Source: Deltaproteobacteria bacterium (lineage in GTDB: Bacteria; Myxococcota_A; Polyangia; JAAYKL01). From it: a stretch of 64,000 nt of DNA. Below the pieces are notes generated by a model. It had not been told where the DNA came from and did no database searches. It saw only the letters and a program-made list of their open reading frames with translations. A program made the translations under genes and the position numbers. Shown here one piece after another: positions 1-7,933 of this stretch (position 1 is the stretch's first letter; each line of letters opens with the position of its first letter). The stretch covers positions 1-64,000 of the forward strand of contig JAUVDV010000010.1 in the NCBI GenBank assembly GCA_030595125.1. Reading direction: 5' to 3'.

Positions 1-1545
1 AAGTACGACATCCCCCTGAAAGTGGTCATACAGCCGGAAGAAGAAAAACCACTGGATCCGACAACCATGACCGGGGCGTACGTGGATGACGGCGTGCAGG
101 TCAACTCCGCTCAGTTCGACGGACTCCCCAACCGCAAGGCAATCGAAAAGATCGCCGACTATCTAATGGAGAACGGGTGGGGCGGAAAGACCATCAACTA
201 CCGGCTGCGCGACTGGTGCATTTCGCGGCAGCGATACTGGGGAGCGCCGATCCCAATAGTCTATTGCGACAAGTGCGACGTGGTTCCGGTAACCGAGAAA
301 GATCTTCCCGTGATCCTGCCCGATGACGTGACCTTCGCCTCCGACGGCGGCTCGCCCCTTGCGCGCTGCGAAGAGTTTGTAAAGACCACTTGCCCGGCAT
401 GCGGCGGTCCCGCCCGTCGCGAGACCGACACCTTCGACACGTTCGTGGAGTCGTCGTGGTACTACCTGAGGTACACCTCGCCGCGACACGAAAATGCGCC
501 GGTCGATCCTGCCCAGGTTGCGCGGTGGTTGCCCGTCGATCAGTACATCGGCGGTATCGAGCACGCCGTGGGTCACCTGGTGTACGCCAGGTTCTTTCAC
601 CGCCTCATGCGGGATCTCGAGATGTTTCCCAAAACAGTGGCGGCCGAACCGTTCGCCCGTCTGTTGACCCAGGGTATGGTGTGCAAGGAGACCCTCTTCA
701 CACGTGACAAAAACGGGCAACCCGTCTGGCACGAAGTCGACGAGGTGGAAGATGGTGTGAGCAAGCTCAACGGCAACCCCATCGAGGTCGGCCGCATAGA
801 GAAGATGTCCAAGTCGAAACGCAATGGTGTGGATCCCAACGCCATCATCGCGCGATACGGGTCGGATTCGGCGCGGCTCTTCACGCTGTTCGCCTCACCT
901 CCCGCCAACGATCTGATCTGGAAGGACGAGGGCGTTGAGGGTGTCCATCGTTTCCTCTCAAGGATCTGGAACATGGTCCAGTCCAGGCACGACTCCATCA
1001 CCGGCGCTCAAGCATACAACGGCGACGGCACGGACCTGAGCGAACAGGCTACGGATCTGAGGCGGATAACACACAAGACCATCGCCTCGGTGACCGATGA
1101 CATAGAGAACCGCTTTCACTTCAACACGGCCATCGCCCGTTGCATGGAGCTGGCCAACGCCATTTCCAAGTTCGAGTTTTCACCAGATGACGCCGGCGGC
1201 GCTTCCATACAACGGGACGCCATGTTCGCGCTGGTGAACCTGATGTCCCCGTTCGCCCCCCACGTTACCGAGGAGCTGTGGGAGATAATGGGCGGCGAGG
1301 ACATGGTGTCGGCGTCCCCATGGCCAAAATGGGATGAAGAGATCGCGGCGGACGATGTGGTGACGATCGCGGTCCAGGTGATGGGCAAGCTGCGAGCCAC
1401 TATCGAGGTGCCCTCTTCTTGCGACAAGCAGGAGATGGAGCGGCTGGCCCTCGGACACGACAACGTGAAACGACATCTGGAAGAAAAAACTATCCGGAAA
1501 GTAATCGTAGTTCCGGGTAAACTGGTCAATATCGTAGCTAACTGA
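1..1545 (+). CDS. leuS: Leucyl-tRNA synthetase, C-terminal part (5' truncated by window)
   Basis: Class I aminoacyl-tRNA synthetase that charges tRNA-Leu in the cytoplasm. The reading frame is open from base 1, so the N-terminal HIGH region lies outside the window. Visible are the catalytic WCISRQRYWG block, a zinc-type CDKC...CPACGG pair, the WYYLRYTSP segment and the KMSKS signature encoded at 802-816 (KMSKSKRNGVDPN). The anticodon-binding domain follows and ends with the C-terminal VIAVQVMGKLRATIEVP segment typical of bacterial LeuRS. The stop is 8 nt before map, so the two are probably co-transcribed. Identification is very secure; only the 5' end is missing. Confidence 0.97.
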   Translation, partial: KYDIPLKVVIQPEEEKPLDPTTMTGAYVDDGVQVNSAQFDGLPNRKAIEKIADYLMENGWGGKTINYRLRDWCISRQRYWGAPIPIVYCDKCDVVPVTEKDLPVILPDDVTFASDGGSPLARCEEFVKTTCPACGGPARRETDTFDTFVESSWYYLRYTSPRHENAPVDPAQVARWLPVDQYIGGIEHAVGHLVYARFFHRLMRDLEMFPKTVAAEPFARLLTQGMVCKETLFTRDKNGQPVWHEVDEVEDGVSKLNGNPIEVGRIEKMSKSKRNGVDPNAIIARYGSDSARLFTLFASPPANDLIWKDEGVEGVHRFLSRIWNMVQSRHDSITGAQAYNGDGTDLSEQATDLRRITHKTIASVTDDIENRFHFNTAIARCMELANAISKFEFSPDDAGGASIQRDAMFALVNLMSPFAPHVTEELWEIMGGEDMVSASPWPKWDEEIAADDVVTIAVQVMGKLRATIEVPSSCDKQEMERLALGHDNVKRHLEEKTIRKVIVVPGKLVNIVAN

Positions 1546-1553
1546 AAAGGCTC

Positions 1554-2345
1554 ATGGGAAACATAGTCATCAAGACCGAAGCCGATATCCAGGCAATGCG
1601 CCCTGCCTGCAGGCTCGCCGCGCAGACCCTCGAGGAGGCCGGGAAGATCGTTCGCGTCGGACTGACCACCGACGAGATCAACACCTTCGTTCACGATTTC
1701 ACAATCGCCGCCGGCGCCACGCCCGCACCCCTCAACTACCGGGGTTACCCCAAGAGCGTGTGCACCTCTGTGAACGAGGTCATTTGTCACGGTATCCCGG
1801 GTAGACGTGTGCTTCTCGATGGGGACATAGTAAACATCGACGTCACTTCCATCCTGGACGGCTGGCACGGAGATGTATCCGCCACCTTCTATGTCGGCGA
1901 GCCCTCGCAGGAGACACGGGATCTGGTGGAGACTGCCCGAAAATCCCTTCAGCTGGGGATCGACGCCACCCATAACGGCGCGCGGCTCGGAGACATCGGC
2001 GCGGTGATCCAGGAATACGCGGAAGCCCGGGGATGCTCGGTGGTTCGGGATTTCGTGGGGCATGGGATCGGGCGTTCGTTTCACGAGGGTCCGCAGGTGG
2101 CTCACTTCGGAAAGCACGGCCGCGGACAGCGGATCGTCAAGGGCATGGCCTTCACCATCGAGCCGATGATCAACCAGGGCACCTGGCATATGCGCGTTCT
2201 TTCGGATGAGTGGACGGCGGTCACCACTGACGGAAAACTATCGGCCCAGTTCGAGCACACCATCGCCATCACTGACGACGGCGTCGAGATTCTCACGGCC
2301 TTCGAAAAGCCTCTGGTAAATAGCGAGGTATTCCTCAAGGACTGA
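1554..2345 (+). CDS. map: Methionine aminopeptidase, type I
   Basis: Removes the initiator methionine from nascent proteins using a dinuclear metal centre. The 263-residue length fits the type I bacterial enzyme. The five metal ligands can be seen in order: Asp in VNIDVT, Asp in WHGDVS, His in GHGIGRSFHEGP, Glu in FTIEPM and Glu in FEHTIAI. The ATG is 8 nt downstream of the leuS stop, with only a weak AAAAGG upstream, so expression is probably coupled to leuS. The N-terminus (MGNIVIKTEADIQAMR) matches the family's usual start. No oddities. Confidence 0.97.
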   Translation: MGNIVIKTEADIQAMRPACRLAAQTLEEAGKIVRVGLTTDEINTFVHDFTIAAGATPAPLNYRGYPKSVCTSVNEVICHGIPGRRVLLDGDIVNIDVTSILDGWHGDVSATFYVGEPSQETRDLVETARKSLQLGIDATHNGARLGDIGAVIQEYAEARGCSVVRDFVGHGIGRSFHEGPQVAHFGKHGRGQRIVKGMAFTIEPMINQGTWHMRVLSDEWTAVTTDGKLSAQFEHTIAITDDGVEILTAFEKPLVNSEVFLKD

Positions 2346-2363
2346 AAGACAAGGAGCAAAACC

Positions 2364-2672
2364 ATGACCCTCATGGAATTCTCGATGATCCCTCTCGACA
2401 AGGGAGACAGTTTTTCAAAATACGTGTCGGCCACCCTCGACATCATCGACAAAAGCGGGCTCGACTATCGCCTTACGCCCATGGGGACTGTCGTCGAAGG
2501 AGAGTGGGACGATCTGATGACGCTCCTGTCCAGCTGCTTCAAGGCCTTAGAAGAAATCTCCGACCGCATCAGCATCAGCGCCAAATTCGACCACCGCAAG
2601 GGCAAATCCGGACGCCTTGACACCAAGATCGCCAGCGTGAAGGAAAAAGCCGAGAGGAAGATCAGAAGCTGA
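2364..2672 (+). CDS. MTH1187/YqgV family thiamine-binding protein
   Basis: A 102-residue protein of the UPF0045 (MTH1187) family, whose members form ferredoxin-like folds and have been linked to thiamine binding; the cellular role is not well defined. The N-terminal MEFSMIPLDKGDSFSKYV and the LTPMGTVVEGEWDDLM segment are the family hallmarks. A good AAGGAG ribosome site precedes the ATG. It sits 18 nt downstream of map and is probably the last gene of the leuS-map run. Its last 39 nt lie inside a 47-bp sequence repeated at 3051-3097, so the gene's 3' end marks the edge of the accessory region. Confidence 0.88.
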   Translation: MTLMEFSMIPLDKGDSFSKYVSATLDIIDKSGLDYRLTPMGTVVEGEWDDLMTLLSSCFKALEEISDRISISAKFDHRKGKSGRLDTKIASVKEKAERKIRS

Positions 2673-2680
2673 CCTGCCCT
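2634..2680 (+). repeat. 47-bp direct repeat, copy 1 (overlaps a gene 3' end)
   Basis: Positions 2634-2680 recur at 3051-3097 with two A-to-C differences. Copy 1 covers the last 39 nt and stop codon of the thiamine-binding gene plus 8 nt beyond it. Confidence 0.95.
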
Positions 2681-2697
2681 GGAAACCCATCCCCTGG

Positions 2698-2720
2698 CCC
2701 CTTCCCTGAGATGGAAGGGG
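2698..2720 (+). terminator. Possible transcription terminator hairpin
   Basis: A perfect 8-bp stem (CCCCTTCC / GGAAGGGG) with a 7-nt loop lies 26 nt after the thiamine-binding gene. No clean T-run follows directly (AACAGCTATACTTTTC), so an intrinsic terminator is plausible but not proven. Confidence 0.4.
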
Positions 2721-2821
2721 AACAGCTATACTTTTCTCCCCGGAAAAAAAATGAATTTGGCACCGCTCTGGAAGCTTTCTGCTATCATCAAATCTCGCAC
2801 GAAGAGATCTGGGAACGAACT

Positions 2822-3052
2822 ATGAAGAAGGATGAAAACAACAATGAATTAAGGTCTGAGTACAAGAGAGAGGACCTTGGCGAAGGTATCCGGGGCAAAC
2901 ACTATGAAGACTATCGTCAAGCAAACAACCTTGTGCTTTTGGATCCCGACGTGGCAAAGGCGTTTCCGGATGACAAGTCGGTAAATGATGCGCTCAAGTC
3001 ACTCATCAAGACGGATCCTGCGTCAACAGACTCAACAGGGGCCCTTGGATAG
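2822..3052 (+). CDS. Antitoxin-like small protein, apparently orphan
   Basis: A 76-residue acidic protein. The core (IRGKHYEDY, VLLDPDVAKAFPDDKSVNDALKSLI) resembles the widespread small proteins with a 'G.RGKY...LDPDVA..FPD..SVN.AL..L' pattern that are usually annotated as antitoxins or hypothetical partners of RelE/HigB-like toxins. I chose the ATG at 2822 because that family starts with a short charged N-terminus; an upstream in-frame ATG at 2711 would add residues encoded by a hairpin. No toxin gene is adjacent. The stop codon lies at the edge of repeat copy 2, so the gene sits in a 370-bp segment bracketed by direct repeats. Function is inferred from pattern only. Confidence 0.6.
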   Translation: MKKDENNNELRSEYKREDLGEGIRGKHYEDYRQANNLVLLDPDVAKAFPDDKSVNDALKSLIKTDPASTDSTGALG

Positions 3053-3097
3053 CGTGCAGGAAAAAGCCGAGCGGAAGATCAGAAGCTGACCTGCCCT
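3051..3097 (+). repeat. 47-bp direct repeat, copy 2
   Basis: Near-perfect duplicate (45 of 47) of 2634-2680. It includes a second copy of the codons for the thiamine-binding protein's C-terminus and stop, here with no gene attached. It overlaps the stop codon of the antitoxin-like gene. Confidence 0.95.
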
Positions 3098-3323
3098 GCC
3101 ATCCAAGATCCAAATCGGGCAAACCAAAGCGGCGAGGGAATGTAGCCTGGGGTTATGCGCCGGCAGCTTCAACTACACCGGCCCCGCCAATCAGCTAAAC
3201 GACGAAAACATAGTCATCCTCGGCCACCTCGACGCCACCACCCAGACCGCAATCAAAAAACAAAAACGCCTCGCTGCGTATGCCCTCGCGGAGATTGATC
3301 GGATGATTGTGGCGTTTGGGTGA
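3090..3323 (+). pseudogene. Remnant of a phospholipase D-like nuclease (C-terminal fragment)
   Basis: The frame is open from 3090 (after a TGA) to the TGA at 3321-3323 but has no start codon. It encodes AGSFNYTGPANQLNDENIVI followed by a short helix (QKRLAAYALAEIDRMIVAFG). The GSFN...NDEN pattern is what directly follows an HKD motif in PLD-superfamily enzymes, so this looks like the tail of the second HKD half with everything upstream lost. Its 5' limit coincides with the end of direct repeat copy 2, so the truncation and the duplication may come from the same rearrangement. Too short for an ORF caller. Not expected to be functional. Confidence 0.6.
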
Positions 3324-3368
3324 GAGGAGAGATCCTCTGACCTGCTCCCCAAAAACTCCAAGGAGTTG

Positions 3369-3429
3369 AGATAACGTCTGGCATCAGCGGCGGCGCGAAG
3401 CGCCGTACGTCTGCATCCGCTTGTTAGGC
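3369..3429 (-). other. Integron attC-like recombination site
   Basis: Read on the minus strand the 61-bp segment starts with GCCTAAC (fits the R'' consensus RYYYAAC, 3429-3423) and ends with GTTATCT (close to R' GTTRRRY, 3375-3369). Between them, GGATGCAG can pair with CTGATGCC leaving single unpaired G bases on each side, and GGCGC-TTC-GCGCC closes an apical hairpin. This is the box, bulged L-box and terminal hairpin layout of attC sites, and the length is in the attC range. It lies 168 nt downstream of the ATPase-nuclease stop. The R' box departs from consensus at two positions. No integrase is in the window. Confidence 0.6.
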
Positions 3430-3597
3430 AGCATTCGGACGCCAGAAGCACTTTCGGGTAGACGCGGTCGTAGGGCCAGTGATTATCGCACACTGCCACG
3501 TCGTCAGCGCGCCCGCAGCCGTTCGATTCCCTCGCGCCGAAGCTGTTGTCCCGGACGTCCCAGCCAAGCAACGCTACGGAGCGCATCAATCGACATA

Positions 3598-5604
3598 TCA
3601 CTTCACCACCTTTTCAGGCGGCGCAAAATCGTCGATCGCATTGAATACCTCCCACAACTTATCCAACTTGACGTGTGCGTCAAGGTAGTCACCGTAAGCT
3701 TGATCTGCATTAGTGAGAAGCTCGTCATAGAAGACGAGTCGCGCATCGACGGTCTTAAGGCTGTCTATGACGCCTTTAGGACCGGTACCTGACGAATCAT
3801 TCCATTCGGGCGGCGGCTTTCCAACCAGACAGATGATTTCAATAGGCCAGTCTTTAAAACTAGTCTTTTCGAGAAGTTTCTTCGCGCCGTCCCTGTACTT
3901 CCTAATCTGCTTGGTCAGGTCATCGACGGGAACTGCGACCGATGCTCGCTTCAACTCGACGATGACGTGTTTTCCGCTTGTCGTTCTGTACCCGATGTCG
4001 ATCCGCGCTCTCTTTTGTGCACCTTTCAGGGCATTTGAATTGTTCTTCAGGAATTCGTTGATTCGCGTTTCGGCGTGTTCCGAGCCCTTCGTTCGCTCCC
4101 AGCCCGGATCGAGAAGCCAGAGATGGTCGAAGATGTAGTCGCGGAGAACGAGTTCCTTGTCGTTCTGCTTGAGCTTGTTCTTCAGCGTGCGGATAACCTG
4201 GACTCTCAGTTTGACGATTTGTCCGTAGTAGCTCAACTCCAAGTCGTCGATGGTCTGAAAGATTTCTAGAATCTGTTCGAGGTTCTCGTCCTTGATGTTT
4301 TCGAGGCGATCAAGTTCCTCTTTTCGTCTGTAGCTTTCGAAGGCGAGGATGGAGGCTTTGAGTAACTCTTTCTTGTCGGACTCTTCCGGCGAACGGATAG
4401 TGTTCAGGCGCCCGATCCACCGTTCAGCCTTCTTTTTCGTGTCACCCTTCAAATCTTGAAGCCAAGCGGACACTGCCGGAACCGCTGCCGCCGTTTTGGC
4501 GCCATCGGAACGGCGCCAATCACTCCACTTCCCTGCGATGTGGCGAATTTCAGAAAGAACTACTTTGCGCAGTGCTTCGAAACGCGGGTCATCTTGCTTC
4601 AGCGACTGACGACCGCTAGTCGCGGTGTCGCCTTGGTCATCAAGATCCAGTTCCTCGCAATGCAATTCGCCGATGACGTAGTTGGCGTAAATTTCCTTCT
4701 GTCCGAATTCATCAAGGATATCTTCCTGTGCCATCTTTCCGCGCATGAAAACGGCGAGACGGTTCAGGTTGTCGCCTTCTTCGTCCTTCAACTGACTTGG
4801 GCTTGAGACCGTGCCGATCCATCCGCTGAGGCTGATGTTTGATCTCGTCAACTCAGGTTGGATCGCCTGTAGCCGGTCTTCGTGGGCGCGTTCAAGATGT
4901 TTGCACGATTTCACGAACTCGGTCTGTGCGCCATAAGTCCACAGATACTGCAACTTATTGTGATATGCGCGGTCCTCGGGTCCGATCGCCCCGCCGTTCA
5001 CGGTGACAGTGAATTTGAACTTGGGTCCAATCACTGCGAATCGCCGCGCGACCCGCCGTTTCAGGCCTTCCACCGTCATCCCAGAAAGGGATTTGGACAG
5101 GCCGGACAAGTAAATCCGTGTTCCCTTCTTGAAATCGGGAGGCCAGTTTTGGAGTTCTTCGGGTTTGTAGGGTCCTTGCGTGTTCCCTGAAATCGCTTTG
5201 CGAATGACTTCCCGATCCATCTTGAACGCAGTGTGTTCCCCGCCTTGGATCGTATAAACCTCGGCGATCTGAGCGATGGAAAAGGTAGACAACTTCCCGA
5301 TGCCTTTGCGCCCCATTGGCTTTCGTCCGCTGGGGGTGCTTGCGCCCATGGCTTCTCGCCGCTTGAACCCGACAGTCAGAAACCAGTCGATAACTCCATC
5401 ACGGTTCATACCTATACCGTCGTCGTCAATGGTGATCGTCTTCATGGCCTTATCGACCGTTACGTTGACGTTGTGTGCGTCTGCGTCCCATGCGTTAGCG
5501 ACGATCTCGGACAAGACAGCAGGAATATTGCTGTAGAGGTTGAGGCCCAAATGCTCCAAGGCATTGAGGCTAATGCTCATGATAAGTTCGCGAGGCTGAC
5601 TCAT
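3598..5604 (-). CDS. GHKL (MutL/MORC-like) ATPase fused to a PD-(D/E)XK nuclease domain
   Basis: A 668-residue protein. The N-terminus is a GHKL ATPase of the MutL/Hsp90/MORC branch: N-box E33-x3-N37-x2-D40-A41, DDDGIGM (60-66, metal/ATP loop) and GRKGIGK (98-104, lid). A central region with charged helices follows (roughly 250-480). Near the C-terminus, D536, then E550-x-K552 in HVIVELK form a PD-(D/E)XK nuclease signature, followed by a helix starting DDLTKQIRKYRD. Its ATG overlaps the methyltransferase stop (ATGA), so the two are translationally coupled. MutL-like ATPases next to C5 methylases were described as restriction-modification components and as MORC ancestors (Iyer, Abhiman and Aravind 2008). 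The restriction role here is inferred. Local base composition looks lower in GC than the flanks. Confidence 0.85.
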   Translation of the reverse strand: MSQPRELIMSISLNALEHLGLNLYSNIPAVLSEIVANAWDADAHNVNVTVDKAMKTITIDDDGIGMNRDGVIDWFLTVGFKRREAMGASTPSGRKPMGRKGIGKLSTFSIAQIAEVYTIQGGEHTAFKMDREVIRKAISGNTQGPYKPEELQNWPPDFKKGTRIYLSGLSKSLSGMTVEGLKRRVARRFAVIGPKFKFTVTVNGGAIGPEDRAYHNKLQYLWTYGAQTEFVKSCKHLERAHEDRLQAIQPELTRSNISLSGWIGTVSSPSQLKDEEGDNLNRLAVFMRGKMAQEDILDEFGQKEIYANYVIGELHCEELDLDDQGDTATSGRQSLKQDDPRFEALRKVVLSEIRHIAGKWSDWRRSDGAKTAAAVPAVSAWLQDLKGDTKKKAERWIGRLNTIRSPEESDKKELLKASILAFESYRRKEELDRLENIKDENLEQILEIFQTIDDLELSYYGQIVKLRVQVIRTLKNKLKQNDKELVLRDYIFDHLWLLDPGWERTKGSEHAETRINEFLKNNSNALKGAQKRARIDIGYRTTSGKHVIVELKRASVAVPVDDLTKQIRKYRDGAKKLLEKTSFKDWPIEIICLVGKPPPEWNDSSGTGPKGVIDSLKTVDARLVFYDELLTNADQAYGDYLDAHVKLDKLWEVFNAIDDFAPPEKVVK

Positions 5605-6719
5605 TGTGTTTCCTTAAGGTGACTATTGACTGAATTCGCGATGGCGGCCGCGAGTTTGACCGGCACGGCGTTGCCTATCAGTCGCCCTACCTTTTTGAAA
5701 TGTACACACTCTCCAGGGGCGATAAATTCATAGTCTCTGGGGAAGCCTTGAAGCAATGCGCCTTCGCGCAACGATAGCGCACGGTCCTGTTCAGGATGGC
5801 CGAAGCGGCCATTACCGAAACCGAAGAACTGTGTTGTGATGGTAGGTGAGGGCTCGTCCCACTCCATTCGTCCATAAACTGAGGAGTATCCTTTACCTGT
5901 CTCCACTTTATGGCAGTCGGCGATGAGCTGTGGCGCCCAATCTCTCCACGTGCCGCCGGGTTTGGAGAACGAAATACGCCTCACGTTAATCTCGGAAAGA
6001 CGGCTCGCTCTGTGCAGAGCGTCGGAGTCATCGACTCCGCCGTGGTTCAATGGGGGAAGATCGCCAATTTCATCGCGGACGGTGCGATGCTTTCCTTTAT
6101 GCGTGGCGCGAGGCAACTCAATGGGGCCAAGCTTCGATGCGAGAAGTACAAGCCGCGATCGTGTCTGCGCCAACCCGAAGTTAGGACCGTAAAGCACGTC
6201 CCAAACGACATGATATTCGGCATCACGCAACTTCTTGACGAATCGTTTGAAGGGCGAGCCATCTTTGAACGCTAGCAGACTGGGCACGTTTTCCATTGAG
6301 AGCACGTCAGGGCGAACCTTGTCGACGAGATTGCCGAATTGGCGGAGCAGTTGCCATTTCGGATCTTCGTTCTTCTGGTTGTAGGTGGAAAACGGCTGGC
6401 ACGGCGCGCATCCGACGAGGACGCGCGGCCTCCCCGGCGTGAACAGGCCATTGATCTCGTCCGCCTTCAACGTCGCGACATCGCGCCGTATGAAAGGTGC
6501 TTCGTTGTTTTGTTCGAATGCGTACCGGCAATTTTCGTCGATATCAATGCCGCCGACGATCTCGAAGCCCCGTTGGCGGAAGCCGTGAGACAACCCTCCC
6601 GCCCCGCAAAAAATGTCCACAACGGAAGCCGCAGGTCGCTTGCCTACCGCCACGCCTTCATTGGCCACTTTCTTCTTTGAATTCCCTCCGCGCCTCACTT
6701 TGCCTTCCTTCGATCTCAT
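5601..6719 (-). CDS. DNA (cytosine-5-)-methyltransferase
   Basis: A 372-residue C5-MTase that transfers methyl from SAM to cytosine C5 in DNA. Motifs appear in order: I DIFCGAGG (35-42), IV CAPCQPF with catalytic Cys107, VI ENV (143-145), VIII QTRSR (185-189), and X GNAVP (349-353). A target-recognition region lies between VIII and IX. The specificity cannot be read from sequence. The ATG is 3 nt after a GTTAGGC core (6729-6723 on this strand), leaving no room for a normal 5' leader if the cassette edge is there. It is the first gene of a two-gene unit whose second member is the GHKL ATPase-nuclease. Confidence 0.95.
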   Translation of the reverse strand: MRSKEGKVRRGGNSKKKVANEGVAVGKRPAASVVDIFCGAGGLSHGFRQRGFEIVGGIDIDENCRYAFEQNNEAPFIRRDVATLKADEINGLFTPGRPRVLVGCAPCQPFSTYNQKNEDPKWQLLRQFGNLVDKVRPDVLSMENVPSLLAFKDGSPFKRFVKKLRDAEYHVVWDVLYGPNFGLAQTRSRLVLLASKLGPIELPRATHKGKHRTVRDEIGDLPPLNHGGVDDSDALHRASRLSEINVRRISFSKPGGTWRDWAPQLIADCHKVETGKGYSSVYGRMEWDEPSPTITTQFFGFGNGRFGHPEQDRALSLREGALLQGFPRDYEFIAPGECVHFKKVGRLIGNAVPVKLAAAIANSVNSHLKETQ

Positions 6720-6722
6720 GCT

Positions 6723-6729
6723 GCCTAAC
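6723..6729 (-). other. Integron-like core site at the cassette 5' edge
   Basis: The minus strand reads GTTAGGC-AGC-ATG, with the ATG starting the methyltransferase. GTTAGGC fits GTTRRRY exactly, and GTTAGGCAGCAT also occurs, on the opposite strand, at the attC-like site (3423-3434). Just upstream, CTAACA and TGTTAG form an inverted pair around an 18-nt spacer. If recombination splits G from TTAGGC, the cassette would be 3375-6728. Confidence 0.5.
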
Positions 6730-6874
6730 AGTTACTCTCCAACAGTGATGTTAGAAATAATAGCAGGAAGCGGGGATGATTGACACGTTCACTTGTCCCT
6801 CCTGAGTGATGATTTAGTACTTTTGGGGCGTTCACCTGCGCCGGTTGCAGCTGCACTGTAAAAATGTCCAAAAT

Positions 6875-7150
6875 GCCGGTCCCGACCCGGTTCCCATTGG
6901 TTTGAAACCATTAAAATGCGGGTCTCGACCGGGTTCTAATTGGTTTGGGTGTTCGAAAATGCCGGTCCCGACCGGGGTTCCATTGGTTTGGGTGCTCGAA
7001 AACGCCGGTCCCGACCGGGGTCTGATTGGTTGAAACCATCGAAATGCCGGTCCCGACCGGGGCTCTTATTGGTTTGGGTGCTCGAAAACGCTGGTCTCGA
7101 CCGGGGTCGTTATTGGTTCAGGTGATCAAGAACGTCGATATGTATCGGGA
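6875..7150. repeat. Tandem array of ~43-bp units, each with a CCGGTC/GACCGG palindrome
   Basis: Core starts are at 6875, 6918, 6961, 7004, 7046, 7090 and a decayed one at 7134, giving spacings of 43, 43, 43, 42, 44 and 44 bp. Each unit holds GCCGGTCCCGACCGG (CCGGTC-CC-GACCGG), then an ATTGGTT block. The linker after ATTGGTT is of two kinds, one ending GAAACCAT and the other GGGTGCTCGAAAA. The array fills the gap between the MTase start and the 3' end of the 7160-7933 gene. No promoter or gene is evident in the rest of 6730-6874. Confidence 0.9.
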
Positions 7151-7159
7151 TTCTATCGG

Positions 7160-7933
7160 TCAGGAGGTCGGCGCGGCGGGGGCATCGGGGGTTTTGTCGG
7201 CGGGTTTCGATTTTTCAACCGCGGTCATCAGGGGTTGGAGAATATTGGTCGTGGTCTTTTCATCGATCTCCGCGATTTCCAGGACGTTCAGGAAGGCGCT
7301 GACGACGCGGATCCATTTGTTGCGGGCTTTCAGGGAATCGGATCTGGTCACGGTCTCCTTGTCGCTGTCCTGTTCGGCCAGCCTTACCCTCTTGCTCTCC
7401 ACGTTTCCAAGATCGTTGCCGGCCACGATGAACTTATCGACGGCCTGCTCCAGGTTCCCTCCCAGGCAGGGGATGGAATGGAGGTCTTTTCTGAGATCCA
7501 CGTTCAGACGACCTTCCAGAAGCTTCGCCTCGCCGGATTCCTCCCAGTAGGTCATCGTGACGATGCCCGTCTGTTTGGGAAAGATGACGCTCTTGAGCTT
7601 CTCACACATCGCTTTCTCTTCCGGTGTCTCCGCGAGGAGCGCGTTGCTCTCCAGGCATCCGAATACCCCCCGGGCCGAATTGTCGAACGCTACATCCAGA
7701 TTCTTTGCTTCGACGCTCAGCCCTTTGAGTTCTTTTTCAAGCTCGCCCTGCGCCTCGCCCGTGAACTGCATTTCGAGCACGCCGTTGTGGACCTCGTCCA
7801 GCGGACCCATCATGCCGGACAACTCTACAATTCCTTCAAGAACAGGACGCTGTCTGCCCGCATCGGTCCACTCGCCGGAAATGCCCGCCATCGATTGATT
7901 CGACAAATGCTTCAAGGTGATGTCCATCTCCAT
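7160..7933 (-). CDS. Hypothetical soluble protein
   Basis: 257 residues, no recognised domain. The start at 7933 (MEMDITLKHL) is chosen because AAGGAG lies 6 nt upstream; a longer frame to 8098 would add an unlikely N-terminus. The protein has no signal peptide or membrane segment. It is acidic and mixed alpha/beta in appearance, with one central Cys pair region (VFGCLESN, KAMCEKL), and ends in a Pro/Ala-rich tail (KPADKTPDAPAAPTS). It is divergent from the BRCT gene, with about 165 bp between starts. Function unknown. Confidence 0.75.
   Translation of the reverse strand: MEMDITLKHLSNQSMAGISGEWTDAGRQRPVLEGIVELSGMMGPLDEVHNGVLEMQFTGEAQGELEKELKGLSVEAKNLDVAFDNSARGVFGCLESNALLAETPEEKAMCEKLKSVIFPKQTGIVTMTYWEESGEAKLLEGRLNVDLRKDLHSIPCLGGNLEQAVDKFIVAGNDLGNVESKRVRLAEQDSDKETVTRSDSLKARNKWIRVVSAFLNVLEIAEIDEKTTTNILQPLMTAVEKSKPADKTPDAPAAPTS

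Noticed and set aside
163-732. Minus-strand ORF inside leuS and many similar antisense frames in GC-rich genes
   Set aside because: Shadows of real coding regions; composition biased to Arg/His/Gly and no homology signals.
3191-3601. Minus-strand 136-residue ORF
   Set aside because: It spans the attC-like site and is antisense to the PLD remnant; low-complexity Arg/Ala/Ser composition and no start context.
6875-7150. CRISPR array
   Set aside because: Units are contiguous and similar along their full length with no unique spacers, only two linker types; no cas genes nearby.
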